DNA of 64,000 bases from Exophiala sp. HKRS030 (taxonomy: Eukaryota > Ascomycota > Eurotiomycetes > Chaetothyriales > Herpotrichiellaceae). The notes beneath the pieces were generated by a model. The model was not told the origin of the DNA, did not search any database, and worked only from the letters and a program-made list of their open reading frames with translations. Positions 1-11,133 of the stretch are shown here, one piece after another. Positions within the stretch are counted from its first letter, which is position 1. Each line of letters opens with the position of its first letter. The DNA is taken from positions 561,665 to 625,664 of the forward strand of contig JAHWDD010000003.1 of the NCBI GenBank assembly GCA_023897205.1, in the 5' to 3' direction. Position numbers and translations under genes: made by a program.

Positions 1-425
1 ATATTCCCTGATACTTTAGGGTCGCTGCGTTCGAATTCGACCTGAATGGCCGTCCATCCCAGATTGCTTCCCATGCAAAAGTAGGCAATCGAGGCGACGA
101 GGGTGATCGAAGCCGTCAAGTAATGGAAGATTCTTTGCGATCGGGTTTTCTTGAACGACAATGCCATGAAGACGAAGGTGCTGAAGCCCATCGCAGCACA
201 TATCGCATAGTAGAAGTCTGAACCGGCGGTGGTGATCTGTACACATGTTAGATAAATTTGTGCCAGAATGGAGAATTACAGTCCAAGGGTGCAAGCGATC
301 CCAGTATTGAGGCAGGGCAATGTTTTCCCAAGCATGAAGTGCGGATGCTCTTCGAGCGGACTTACATGGTTATTGGTCGTAACCGTGTTTTGCATAGGAT
401 TGGCTTTGAGTGCGTCGTTGCCCAT
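1..425 (-). CDS. carO: CarO-type fungal rhodopsin, N-terminal part (cut by window edge)
   Basis: Seven-helix retinal protein of the fungal CarO/ORP opsin group, expected to be a light-driven proton pump or sensor in a membrane. Two exons are visible: 425..366 (20 codons) and 236..1. The intron 365..237 has a GTAAGT donor and CAG acceptor, and both exons are in phase 0. Exon 2 opens with ITTAGSDFYYAICAAMG, followed by the helix A segment FMALSFKKTRSQRIFHY, the helix B segment LTASITLVASIAYFCMGSN, then LGWTAIQVEFERSDP, all typical of this group. The Schiff-base lysine and the helix C carboxylates lie beyond position 1 and cannot be checked. It is the last gene of the carRA-carB-carO row on the minus strand. 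The family assignment is firm; whether it pumps cannot be judged here. Confidence 0.88.
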
Positions 426-1700
426 GTTGGCAAGTCTTGGATCTATACGACCCGGGTATGATATTATGTGAAAGGGGGTGCGTGGGTTAGTATCTCTGAG
501 AGAAAATGTGAACTGACCTGCCTTTGTTGACGACGTCCAGCTCCAGAGGCCCAGCCCAAGAGGTACCTGATTTATACTCGAGGCCGGACCACCCTGAAGG
601 ACGAGTACATGACGTCGACTCGGAAGCACCCATTTCCTCTTTTCACCAAAAGTCCACTATCGAGGACAAAGACCTCTCGAGGCGTCACAGATCGATGACC
701 TACCATGCCGCGCATTCCGCAAATCCTTGAGCCTGGCAGAAGCTTGTCTTGGAAAAGCATTCGAAGTAAAGTTTTACAATCATGCCTGTGCCCAATATGC
801 CAGTTTTAGGCGCTGCAAGGCATGTACATGCCGACATTGTCAAACTTTGAAAAAACACGGTGATAGTGAAAAGTGTTGATGTCACCAACCCCAGACATGC
901 GGTGCAGCAGTACGAATACATCGCACAACAACCCGTGATTCATCTGAATGGGCCCGAGCTTCGGATCATGCGAGTTCTGCAATATTGTGGGCGCATTGTA
1001 CTCGCATGTGCCCTGGGACGTTTCGATATACCCGGATCTTCAGTTGTCCTCGAGATCCAAAACTGTTAGATGGGGTGGGATGTCAAATGTGTTTCCCACC
1101 TGAAGTTCTCCCCAGAGGTAACGACAATACTTAAACTGGTGTAGTGGGATTCGGAATACCCTACCCGTAACAGAACAACAGCTACAGCCATTGAAGGGTG
1201 CCATCTTGTCTAGTCACATTCTTGTTTGACTTTTTGCAAGCTCACAAGACCGTTGGAGATGACGATGGAAAAACATTACTGCAATCACTCAACTCGGTCT
1301 CATGATGGCGTAACATCGAGGCGACAAGAATAGCCATCAGGAGGAAGTCTAAGAAATATAGAATCAAGGCACAACTCTGATGTTGATTTAGTACGATCTT
1401 GTTTGATGATCGACCACGTTGGCAGACATCTTGACTTCGCCCGAGTTCATCAAGAGCCCAATGAAATCGACGTGGATCGATTTACATCATCACGGCAGTT
1501 CCCAGAGAAAAAGCTGCTGCTTTAGACTGTGGCTGACGGCAGGCGCCGGTGCCAAAGATCTCGGGACGAACACGAGTACGAGGTGGAAGCGACGAGATCT
1601 GGTGGGTCATCGATGACATCGTTGATAGTCACCAGTCATCATGAATCGGGAAGTCATCTCGTCAATGTTCGTAAGTTTGTGAGCAAAAATAGCATCTCTA
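426..1700. other. Intergenic region between carB and carO
   Basis: About 1.3 kb upstream of the opsin start and downstream of the carB stop. It holds only short frames without codon-use or family support. It should contain the carO promoter and the carB 3' UTR. No repeat or RNA gene was seen. Confidence 0.6.
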
Positions 1701-3540
1701 TCATGCACGGATATACCTCAAGACATAAGGCAATGTGACTGCCCAACAGACCATGAGGAACAACACCACTAGAGGTCCAAGGGGGATTGGAGGCCTCGCC
1801 ACCACATCTAGATTGCTGACTATCCTCTTTTCATGACCCCCAGGGGACCAAGGCTTGACCATGCCTAAGTCGTCAAGAATCTGACCGGTTGTGATTTTGC
1901 TACCGGCGAGGACGATCGGAACCCCAGTCCCGGGATGAGTACTGGCGCCAACGAAGTAGAGGCTTTTGATCTGATCGTGCTTCGTGCGTGGTCTGAAGCT
2001 GAGGACATTGAAGAAGGAATGACTCAGTCCCAATATAGCACCTTTGTCGAGATTGAAGCTCTGTTTCCACGAAGCGGGCGTATTGATTACCTCGTCGACA
2101 ATGTGAGATGCCAGATCGGCTCCGGTCCTCAGACGTACTGTTTCAATCACGGCATTTCGTGCCTTTGACACCATTGCCTGCCAGTCTTGTGCATGTTGTG
2201 GATTTAATCCGCGATCGGCCTGGTTCTCTAGTAAATGCCCGCAAGGTACGAGAACAACGACGGTGTCTCGGCCGCTAGGGGCCGCACTGGGATCAACTCG
2301 CGAAGGAACGTTGACGTAAAAGGACGGCTCTTTGGGTATCAATTGTCGTTTGAAGATGTCGTCGAAACTGTCTTGGTATTCGTCGGCCAAGAAAACATTG
2401 TGCGTATGTAACTCGGGGATAATTTTGTCCATGGACCCTTAGCACGTCAGAAAACCTCTTTATGCTCCAGATCTAATCCGACTCACAGTAAAATGATATG
2501 CTGGAACAGGAAGCTTGCTTCTTTGAGAGGGACTTTGCTTTCTGTGATGGTGGGAGGAGCTCATTGTAAGCGTAGACGAGATCGGCATTGACCAGAACGA
2601 CATCGGCATTGAGAATTTCCCCCGACGCCAGCGTCACTCCAGTGGCGCGACCAGAATATCGATCGACGTTTACATGCGATACTGGAGTTGAGAGCCTGTA
2701 CTGCACGCCTAATCGTTTGCCTATTTGGACCAGAGCGTCAAGGACTTTATGAAAGCCGCCTCGAGGATACCTTGAACCGGGTCAGCTCAGGGCCACGTCA
2801 AGACCACATCATCTTACCAGATACCCTCTGCGAGCTCCGTGTACTGAAGTAAGCTGTAAGTACCTGGTGCTTCGAACGGACTCATGCCCATGTACATGCT
2901 TCCGAATGTGAATGCCCGCCGTAGTCTCTCGGTCATGAAGTATGTGGACGCGCGACGCCAGATGCTTTCAAACGGGTGGAGAGCCAGCAGATATGGCAGG
3001 AAGCTGGGTCTTGCCAGATGCAGAAGACTTGTGAAGTTCTTTCTCAAAACATGGACAACGCTGGCCTCATAGTGAACATGGGCCTCTTGCATCCATTGCA
3101 GATATCTCTCGAAGCCATCCTTGCCCTCCCACTTTTCGATGGTCTTTTTCATGGCAGCCACATCGGTCGATAGTTCGATGCACTCTCCATCACCAAACCA
3201 CACGTTGTAATTGGGCTCGCATTTGAGCAATTCAACCCCCTCTGCTTCGAGCGACGTGTCTAGGTCGATGAACGCTTCGCGAAAGAGGTCGGGAAGGAGG
3301 AGTAGTGAGGGGCCTTGGTCGAACCGGTGGCCGTCTCGGCGGATGAGGCTACACCGTCCACCAGTGAAGTCGTTTTTCTCAACAACAGTGACACGAAAGC
3401 CCGCCTTTGCAAGGCGTGCTGCACTCGCAATGCCTCCAGCACCGGCTCCTACAAAGTGGGAGTCAATGACAATGTCGGACCAAAGGTAGGAAAGCCGGCT
3501 GGTACTCACCAACGATAACGGCAGTCTTGGGCTTTTCCAT
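1701..3540 (-). CDS. carB: Phytoene desaturase (carotene dehydrogenase)
   Basis: FAD/NAD(P)-dependent desaturase that introduces successive double bases of unsaturation into phytoene on the way to lycopene/torulene, membrane associated. Four exons: 3540..3510, 3448..2818, 2770..2487 and 2437..1701, giving 560 residues, the usual length. All three introns keep the frame (31+631+284+737 nt). The dinucleotide fold starts at residue 8 (AVIVGAGAGGIASAARLAKAG) and is followed by VVEKNDFTGGRC. The join at exons 2/3 restores EGIWYPRGGFHKVLDAL and the join at exons 3/4 restores SFYWSMDK, both conserved in the family. The C-terminus ends in one hydrophobic helix (LGPLVVLFLMVCWAVTLPYVL), as in other fungal CarB/Al-1 proteins. 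The start codon lies in a 31-nt first exon. It is flanked by carRA and carO on the same strand. Product specificity (lycopene or further desaturation) cannot be read from sequence. Confidence 0.95.
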
Positions 3541-4070
3541 GACTGTGGTCGCAATCTTCAACAATACAGAGACTGAAATCAAAAGAACAAATCGTCGCAA
3601 GTGAGCAAAATCACAGGGTGGAATGTTCTTGTATTTCCGAAAGTCAATGACAACATGACTCTAGCCAGCGCATTGGCGCTTTAGGCGCCCTCCATCTGCA
3701 GCCGGCTGTTGACATACTTGCCAGATTCGGCTTGAGGACTGCTAAATTTACAATGGGTTTAATGGCGTGAGAAGATATTTATCGAGGGCGGAAAGTTGAC
3801 ACCACGGCTTCAAATGTTGAAGCTGATAATGTCTACGGGATACGGAGTACGGGAGAATTTAGTTCAACGCGTAGGAAACGTTCGCGCCGATCTCCCCGCA
3901 TCCGCGGAAACAGCAACAGCCAACCCCCCTGTAACGATGCCAGCAGCACAGTGCAGTGCTCGCCTGCATCGACGCCCTGCATGAAGCGCGAGCGACGCCT
4001 CCAACTACCTAGAAATTTCTTCCTGTTAGAGCCAAGGTATCTCGCGTTAGGGTTCATAGCAACGTTTTCA
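3541..4070. other. carRA-carB intergenic region
   Basis: 530 nt between the carRA stop and the carB start, both genes on the minus strand. It must hold the carB promoter. A copy of the dispersed palindrome-like motif (TACGGAGTAC) lies at 3841-3850. No gene seen. Confidence 0.6.
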
Positions 4071-6099
4071 TCACACTGGGCCCCTCCATCCGGCCATGGT
4101 CCTCCATCCCACCCAGACTCTTCGGGATTTGGGCACACTCGCTCGTCCCTTTTTCCCACCACCGGCAAAGTCCAGTGGTTGTCCATGATTCATGCGGTGC
4201 CGCAATACCCGTCCTATTTCCATATAGCTCTCGACTGCAACACGAATGCCACTCCGAGCATACGGAGGCAGCTGTTCGATGGCGTCTCGGTTTTCAGCAT
4301 AAATGTCAAAAGCTGTGTTCAGGATCTCTTCTCGGAAGTGTAGGACTTCTTGCTTTTGTGCAGTAAGTGATGAGGTAGAGGACTTGGTAAACCATTCATC
4401 GGGAATGTAACATCTCCCGACTTCGGCGTCAGTTTGCACATCTCGCACAATATTCACGTATTGCAGCGCTCGTCCCATTTTTGTGCCGGCCGCAACACAT
4501 TTCTGTATTGTATCGGAGTTGGCTCGTTTGTCAGGATCGTGTTCGTAGACCAGACTGAGACATAATTCGCCAATTGTCGCTGCCACACACGTGGCATATC
4601 GCTCGAGATCGCTAAAGGTCTTGATGGGAGGATTCTCCTTTGCATTTTTGGCGAAAAACTCCTGGTCTATTCGAAATCCTTCCAAGAGTAAATACAGGGG
4701 TTCGGAGGGTAGCTTGTCCGAGGGTAAGAGCACAAGGATGGATTGCGCTTTTGGCGAGAAAGGCGCCAACGCTTTTTCCAACCGTGCCTTGTCGCACTTT
4801 GGAGAATAGATGGTGTCGAGGAAGTGGGTGAAATGAGTGACCCACATGTCTGCCTCTTCTGCAGAAGGCGCGTCGTCAATTAGATCGTCTGCCACTCTAC
4901 AGAAGGCATACAGCAAGATGAGGTCAATTCTAAGGCGGCCGAAGAAGACTCCAGACGCGAGATAGAATGAACGACTTTTTCGTGCAAGCACCGTCAAAGC
5001 GGTCTGCAGACCATCCAGGCGGCCGCTGTCGTACTTGGATGTTGGCAAGAGTAATGCTTTGATCAATAGCAGAGGCGAGGGGATGCCGGGGACCACTGGA
5101 AAGTGCTGTGGAAAAGCATCCAAGATTGCAAAGGCATTGTCGCAGGCGACAGAACCCCAGACGACTAGAGTGTTTGTGATGAGGAAAAAGACAGCTTCCT
5201 CGATCTCAAGGTGAGGCCAGACATGGATTCCCAGTTTTGTTCCCAGCTCAATGGACCATGTCCCTCGACGGAGAGCCAAGGTGTCGACAATCCAAAGATA
5301 AAGAGTCGGCAGGGCAATGATCAGCCACGTCTTCGTCCACGGCAAAAGGAGAAGTAATTGATAGGAGAAGGTCCAGAGCATCAACATCACAGGTGCCGCC
5401 CAGGCAAGGATCAATCTCATATAAGTGCCTTCGGGATTGCCACCCCGCAACAAAATTGGCACCACAGAGGCTAGAGTGAGAATGATCTGACCTGCCCTTT
5501 TCCATGGCAGGAGGGCAGCACCGGATGTATCACGGGAATCTGCCTCGTTGCGGAGGTATGTTGCCGTGACGATGGACTTGCTGAGCAGGATTTGTAGACA
5601 TGTCGTCTTCGTAAAATGGTCAGGATGGCAAAGAGCGAACCAATGGGAATAACTTACAATGTAGGTTTGAATCACAAAGAAAAAGAGCTCTTCTGCAGGG
5701 ATATCCAGAAGCTTTGGACCTATTATGACATCTGCCGGGTATGCTGGATGAGGTCAGACCACTGACGAGCGAGAGACACTACATGAAACGTACTCCAAAC
5801 CTTGGTTCTAATAAGATACGAATCCCTGGATTCTGGGTTAGATCGTTATAGGTTGAGTGTAGAAGTCTCCTGACATACCATGGAATGGTGTATGAAACTG
5901 CAACGACCTGCAGGAAGAGGATCTTGTAAACATCTCGCCGAGTGAACAAGGGACCCAGAATTATCGTCAGAACTATGGCTAATGGGATGGTGTAAATGAG
6001 GTGGCTGTTTTGAAGATCCCGGATGTCAGTAGCTATAGTCACCATGAACTCCGAAGGGTGATTGCGAAAGCGAACTTACACCAGCGCATAGTCGTACAT
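4071..6099 (-). CDS. carRA: Bifunctional lycopene cyclase / phytoene synthase
   Basis: Fungal fusion enzyme. The N-terminal multi-helix part is the lycopene cyclase (CarR). The C-terminal part is the phytoene synthase (CarA), which condenses two geranylgeranyl diphosphates. Five exons: 6099..6080, 6004..5879, 5825..5794, 5743..5658 and 5606..4071; 599 residues, normal for Al-2/CarRA. The short first exons rebuild MYDYALVHLIYTIP, then [20 protein letters not shown] and IPAEELFFFVIQTYI, which are hallmark cyclase segments. In the synthase part, RSFYLASGVFFGRLR is followed by the first Asp-rich motif DDLIDD (about residue 327), and the second is RDVQTDAEVGRCYIP (about residue 474), so both metal-binding sites are present. 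Exon 1 is only 20 nt and the fourth intron (51 nt) is in frame, so automatic gene callers may miss the start or read through. It diverges from carX. Confidence 0.95.
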
Positions 6100-6681
6100 G
6101 GCGCCGATATGACGAGAATACTCTGTCTCCCTTTGCGAAGCAACCTCGAGAGACTCATGAATCGAGAGACACAGGAGACATGGTAGGAGACATGGCCATT
6201 GATAAACGTAGCAAGCAGGTCCTCAAGGATCGTCGCTCATTGAAAGCCCACATAATATGCAAAAATCGAAAAAGAGGTGAAAGTGCTGAGCGAGATCTCG
6301 GAAGGAGTGGTCAATGAGCCAGCAAGTCCGCTAGGAACTAGGAGACGCAGAGCAACCAAATGAGTAGTTCCGAGAATGGGGTCTTTATTGTAAGGTCAGG
6401 AAAGAAACGGGACACCGGTACTCGTACCTATGTAACTGACAAGTGGCAGCTCGCAAGGTGGTGAATTGATAAGGTTCTGTTGGTTTGGCATGACGCGAAG
6501 AGTCTCGAGGCAAAGAAAGCCACACACCGTATCGAGTTAGAGCACCTCGGCAAGGCTAGGGCAAGGCTCTGAAGGCGGCTAAAAGCAGCGAGGCGCAGGG
6601 AAGTGCAGGCATGTGCAGGCATGTGTACTCCGTAAGTCGCTGCGTGACGTGCCGCTCAACGACAAGTGCTTGTATGTACTC

Positions 6682-6699
6682 ACTCGTACTCGTACTCGT
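6682..6699. repeat. ACTCGT hexamer, three tandem copies
   Basis: Three perfect ACTCGT units in the carRA/carX promoter. Related CGTACTCGTACTCGTAC stretches occur at 21009-21025 and about 21750-21766. Confidence 0.85.
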
Positions 6700-6730
6700 A
6701 CAGTCTATCCGTGCATAGGTAGGTTACGGT

Positions 6731-6767
6731 GGTACTGCGTAGGCGTAGGCGTAGGCGGTACTGCGTA
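6731..6767. repeat. GTAGGC x3 flanked by 11-bp direct repeats
   Basis: GGTACTGCGTA occurs at 6731-6741 and again at 6757-6767. Between and partly overlapping them lie three perfect GTAGGC units (6739-6756). The structure sits midway between carRA and carX. Confidence 0.85.
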
Positions 6768-7455
6768 AGAATGCTAGCAACTCGTACTCCCTCCCGTACT
6801 CCGTACAATTGCCAGCACACATTGCGTCACGTAGTATCATGCACGAATTCATGCACGTCCAAACATGGCGTCCACAAATCTCGATTTCTACTCGTGGCAT
6901 CATCGTCATTCTCCGCTTCGCCTGCAAACCGACTCTATCGAACCGAGGAAGCTTTTGCTTCCCTGAATTTCCTACTTGGTCAATTGATGAACTACATCAT
7001 GTGGGCTCCTTGCCCATCCGTCCGCTAAGACCCTCACTAAACCTCACTACCGATCCTTCTTGACATGTGGGAGTATCTGTTTCGTCGATTTTCACTTCAT
7101 TGATAACGAAAAGTGCGAATTGTGGAATGCCTGCGTCTTGTTGCACGTTGATCTTCCGCCCTTCCGCATCATTGCGACGACGTGTCTCTCTCAGCTTGGT
7201 TCAATCCCTCCTCACAACGGATCAGGTCAATGCTACCCCTCTTTCAATATGCAGGACTAGCCACATCCAAGTCACCACGACCAACAATCGGCACTTCTCA
7301 AGGCTTCTGGGAAAACCGTAGCGACTGACACGACCGGGTCGACGGGCAAGCAGACGGCCTCTCCTTCATCCAGCAACTTCAACTTCGCCTCGTCCGTCTC
7401 GATCCCCAATGTCTAAAGTTATTCTCGTTGGGACCTCGTGCCAAAGATCTTTCCA

Positions 7456-9399
7456 ATGGCGGGCTCCGATGCTGCGAAGCACAAAAAGGCACAACCGCAC
7501 CCCTATCTTAGCGGCAACTTTGCGCCGGTCCATCAGACTGTGCCGTTGACACCATGTACCTACACAGGCACAATACCAGAAGAGCTCGTGGGAGGGGAGT
7601 ATGTTCGGAATGGAGGGAATCCCGTCTCGAACGAGGACCTCGGCCGGGATGCGCACTGGTTCGATGGAGATGGTATGCTGAGTGGAGTGACATTTACCAG
7701 AACGACCGATGGAGTCCAGCCTGAGTTCGTCAACCAGTATGTTTTGACAGACATCTTTTTGTCCACCATCGCGTCACGGCGCTTGCGTACCCCTCTTTTG
7801 CCCAGTATCGCTGCGCTGGTCAACCCGCTTTCGTCCCTGTACAAGGTCATTTTCCTGGTGTTTCGGACCGTCATCTTTGTGATCCTGTCGTGGTTGCCGG
7901 GCTCGACACAGGTCATCAAAAAGATCAGCGTCGCCAATACCGGCATCATTTTCCACGATGGCCGGGCTCTGGCCACCTGCGAATCAGGTCCGCCCATGCG
8001 AGTCAGCCTTCCAAGCTTGGAAACCATTGGCTGGTACAATGGTAAGAGAGCAGAAGGCGAGCCCGGAGGCGAAGAAGGCCCAGGCTTCGGAGGTGAAGGC
8101 ATACTCGGCTTCATGAGGGAATGGACGACTGCGCACCCAAGGGTAGATCCCCGGACAGGAGAGCTGATACTCTTCCATTCAACCTTCGCGCCACCGTACG
8201 TCCATTACTCAATCATTCCTTCTACTCACAAACCCATCGTGTCGACAACACCATTGGAAAGGCCGACGAGGCTGCTAAATGCTCCCATCCCCGGGATAGC
8301 ATCGGCCAAGATGATGCACGACTTTGGTGTTTCTTTCAACCACACCGTCATCATGGACCTACCGCTGTCTCTTGACCCCCTCAACCTGGCCAGGAACATG
8401 CCGGTAGTGGCCTATGACCCCATGTCAAAGTCTCGATTTGGGGTCTTTCCGAGAAATTCGCCAGAGCTTATTCGCTGGTTCGAGACCAAGGCTTGTTGCA
8501 TATTCCACACCGCCAATACCTGGGACGATCAAGTCATTAACAAAGAGACTGGTCGAGTGGACACGATCAGCGTCAACATGCTGGTCTCTCGATTGACGTC
8601 GGCTTCGCTGGTTTTCTCGGCCGGTAATGTTGCCGCACCGCAGCCGACAACCCTCAACGGCACCGAAGAAGAGGAACAGTGTCGACCGTATTATTATCAA
8701 TTTGGCATGGATGATTTCAGGTGCAACCGGATCAACCACCAATTTGCCTTGAGTGCCGTTCCCTTTGAGTTTCCGAGTGTCAATGAAGAATACGTCATGG
8801 GACGAGTCAGATACATTTATGGCTGTTCAACCTCCGAAGGCTCATTTGGCGCTGCTCTCGGCAGAGCAGTCAAAATCGACTGCCTGGTCAAAGTCGACGC
8901 GGAGACCTTGATCAGCCGAGGAAAGAAAGACCCGAGTCTTGTCTCGGTCACTGGATGCGTAGACATGAGGACAATTCCAGACATTATCAGCGCCGACAGG
9001 AGCAAAGAGGATCCGATCTCGGTGTTTCAACTGCCACCTGGATGGTACGCTCAGGAACCTCGCTTTGTGGCACGTCACAATGGTGAAGGCGAAGATGACG
9101 GGTGGTTGTTGACCTACGTCTTTGATGAATCCCAGTTGGATGAGGATGGCGAGTGTCGACCTGATGCCATCAGTGAACTGTGGATCATTGACGCAAGAGA
9201 CATGACTACCATTGTTGCTCGGATTCAGTTGACCCAAAGGGTCACTTATGGTCTCCATGGCAGCTTCATCACTGAAGATCAGATCAAAACTCAAAGACCT
9301 ATTGAAACGATTCGCGGCATCAAGGAACTGGATCACCTCAAATCGGAGGGTGGTCTCTGGTCAAGGGCCAGAAACCGACTCGAGGGATTCCTCGGATGA
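7456..9399 (+). CDS. carX: Carotenoid cleavage oxygenase, retinal-forming type
   Basis: Non-haem Fe(II) dioxygenase of the carotenoid oxygenase family. By family and cluster it should cleave beta-carotene-type substrates to retinal for the neighbouring opsin. It is uninterrupted, 647 residues from the ATG at 7456; the frame extends six codons upstream only to a GTG. The four iron-binding histidines are all visible: H227 (TTAHPRVD), H288 (MMHDFG), H351 (IFHTANTW) and H601 (YGLHGSF). The N-terminal VRNGGNP and HWFDGDGML motifs fit. A hydrophobic stretch at about residues 111-156 may anchor it to membranes. The alternative is a torulene-cleaving CarT/CAO-2 type, but the cluster position beside carRA, as in Fusarium, and this hydrophobic segment favour CarX. 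Confidence 0.92.
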   Translation: MAGSDAAKHKKAQPHPYLSGNFAPVHQTVPLTPCTYTGTIPEELVGGEYVRNGGNPVSNEDLGRDAHWFDGDGMLSGVTFTRTTDGVQPEFVNQYVLTDIFLSTIASRRLRTPLLPSIAALVNPLSSLYKVIFLVFRTVIFVILSWLPGSTQVIKKISVANTGIIFHDGRALATCESGPPMRVSLPSLETIGWYNGKRAEGEPGGEEGPGFGGEGILGFMREWTTAHPRVDPRTGELILFHSTFAPPYVHYSIIPSTHKPIVSTTPLERPTRLLNAPIPGIASAKMMHDFGVSFNHTVIMDLPLSLDPLNLARNMPVVAYDPMSKSRFGVFPRNSPELIRWFETKACCIFHTANTWDDQVINKETGRVDTISVNMLVSRLTSASLVFSAGNVAAPQPTTLNGTEEEEQCRPYYYQFGMDDFRCNRINHQFALSAVPFEFPSVNEEYVMGRVRYIYGCSTSEGSFGAALGRAVKIDCLVKVDAETLISRGKKDPSLVSVTGCVDMRTIPDIISADRSKEDPISVFQLPPGWYAQEPRFVARHNGEGEDDGWLLTYVFDESQLDEDGECRPDAISELWIIDARDMTTIVARIQLTQRVTYGLHGSFITEDQIKTQRPIETIRGIKELDHLKSEGGLWSRARNRLEGFLG

Positions 9400-11133
9400 T
9401 CTACCTACCTAGTTACACAAAGTCCAATAAATAACCCTAGACGACGACAGCCGTCTTCTTTTTTTCTGATGTGGTGGAGTGGCTTTTTGGGGCGGGTTTT
9501 GATTCGTTTTCCTCACAACAAGAAATTCAGTATTGATAAACGGAGAAACTGTATAGATTTAAGAATTATTCCCGCAATGCTAAGGAGGACCTATTTTGTG
9601 ATTTTGTGAGTCGGTAAACAACAGCAAAGCGCTCAGGATGAGATGTATTTGGGTCATGTTTCGTTCATTTCTAGCAAGAGGTCTCGGCCAATATTCGTCC
9701 TTGCAATGTCCCTGTATTCTCTTTCGGTTCTGGCCGAATATGCGTTTGAGGGCCTCGAGGGTTGAAGGAGAGAGAAAAAAAATGAGAACTTTGTTCGTGG
9801 TGACAACGAAAAGTCGGTCAACCCTGGAGTAGATATCTACCTACATACCTAGTAAGTAGTATGGTACTTAATCTGTGCCCCCTTAAAGGCCCTGGAGGGT
9901 CAAAGATTATTATTACTGGAAAACAAACCAAAAGAAAAGCATCATTGGGATACATTTGGACAGCACAACACAGCCATATATAATAGTGTGAGATGTAAGG
10001 TGTGAGATTGAAGGAAAAAAAAAACCAAAGGGTGTAAGCTGCTGCGTCATTCACAGAGTAATCTCCAGGTAAATACTACCTCTGCTTACCTCCCAACCAC
10101 CATTCGACACATGCTGGTAAAGAGCCTATCATGATGCGTTACCTAGGGTATCTATGCATGAATGCGCACGTCTCACACACTATCGCTCATCTGTTGTTTT
10201 TGCAGTGACAATGCTTTGCACATGCTGTGTGCCGTGCGTCGTGTTGTCGTGCGCCATGTACTGTACACGCCGTGATATGGCTTGTGTATCAAATATTAGT
10301 ACAGACTCACGTATGTGGGGGAAAAAGATCCTCTCTCGCATAAGTTCCGGTCGTGTTGGTAACAACAGCATGACGACAATATCGTTGTCGTTGTGTTCGA
10401 GAATAGCAGTGACTTGGAAAAAGAAACTTGTTTTGGGAAGCTCACCTACCATTGGTACTTCGGTAAGGATTGGGAATTTGACCGCCTTGATACACACAAG
10501 AAAATTAAGAGGAGGTACTGTAGGGGGACCAGCCAGCCAGTCTGACTAGGGTAGTGTGTACGAGTACGACCCAAGTTCCACGTAGCTTAAGGCATCCAGA
10601 GGTACGGAGCAGTCAGGTTATCAATCAAGACCATTTCGAAATTTACTTACTCCGTACCTCAGACGAGACATTGGCATGAGAATAAGATCAGAATAGATGA
10701 TCACAGATCCAAGAAAAAAACAAAACAAACACAGAACTAGTCTCGGTTCAACAGTCAAGTACCTAGGTAATCATCAATCCATTATACAACTCCGTACATG
10801 CTACCACGCAACCACCCTCATCAAACCTCCATGGCGAATTCATATTAAGGTATACTCCTCTTTGTTTTGGGTAAATTCTGTAAATGCCCATACACCATCA
10901 CCATCAACCTTCATCAACTACCGTCTAAGGGAAGGGTCATACTCTGTACGAATACAAAAACACCGATAGACTGTGTGTGTTTCATTGTACAAACTCGAAC
11001 CTCGTTCATTGAAAGTGTAGACTGTAGAAGATAAAATTTTCCCAAAACTCCAGCGTGATCCCTAGTCAGAACCCCAAACCGAGGATCGTAAAATGCAACA
11101 ATGAAGAAATCAATCTTGAAAGTTTGGTTGAAC
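9400..11133. other. Intergenic region between convergent carX and laccase genes
   Basis: 1.7 kb between two converging 3' ends. It is AT-richer, with several poly-A/poly-T runs. Two short copies of the TACTCCGTAC motif lie at 10648-10657 and 10789-10797. The longest open frame (10154-10549) shows no protein-like composition. No gene is supported. Confidence 0.6.

Larger units (their letters stand above)
6100..7455. promoter_or_regulatory. Divergent carRA/carX promoter region
   Basis: 1.36 kb between two divergent carotenoid genes, so it must carry both promoters. It includes a hexamer run (ACTCGT x3 at 6682-6699) and three GTAGGC units at 6739-6756 flanked by 11-bp direct repeats. I saw no open frame worth calling. 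Specific light-response elements cannot be assigned by eye. Confidence 0.7.

Noticed and set aside
7438..7455. Upstream start of carX at position 7438
   Set aside because: The codon there is GTG; the first ATG in frame is 7456. The same reasoning moved the starts of the bZIP-like regulator, MATE, CAB2 and both MFS genes to the first in-frame ATG.
10154..10549. 131-codon open frame on the plus strand
   Set aside because: Cys/Arg-rich, low-quality composition in a 3' intergenic region; also open on the other strand.
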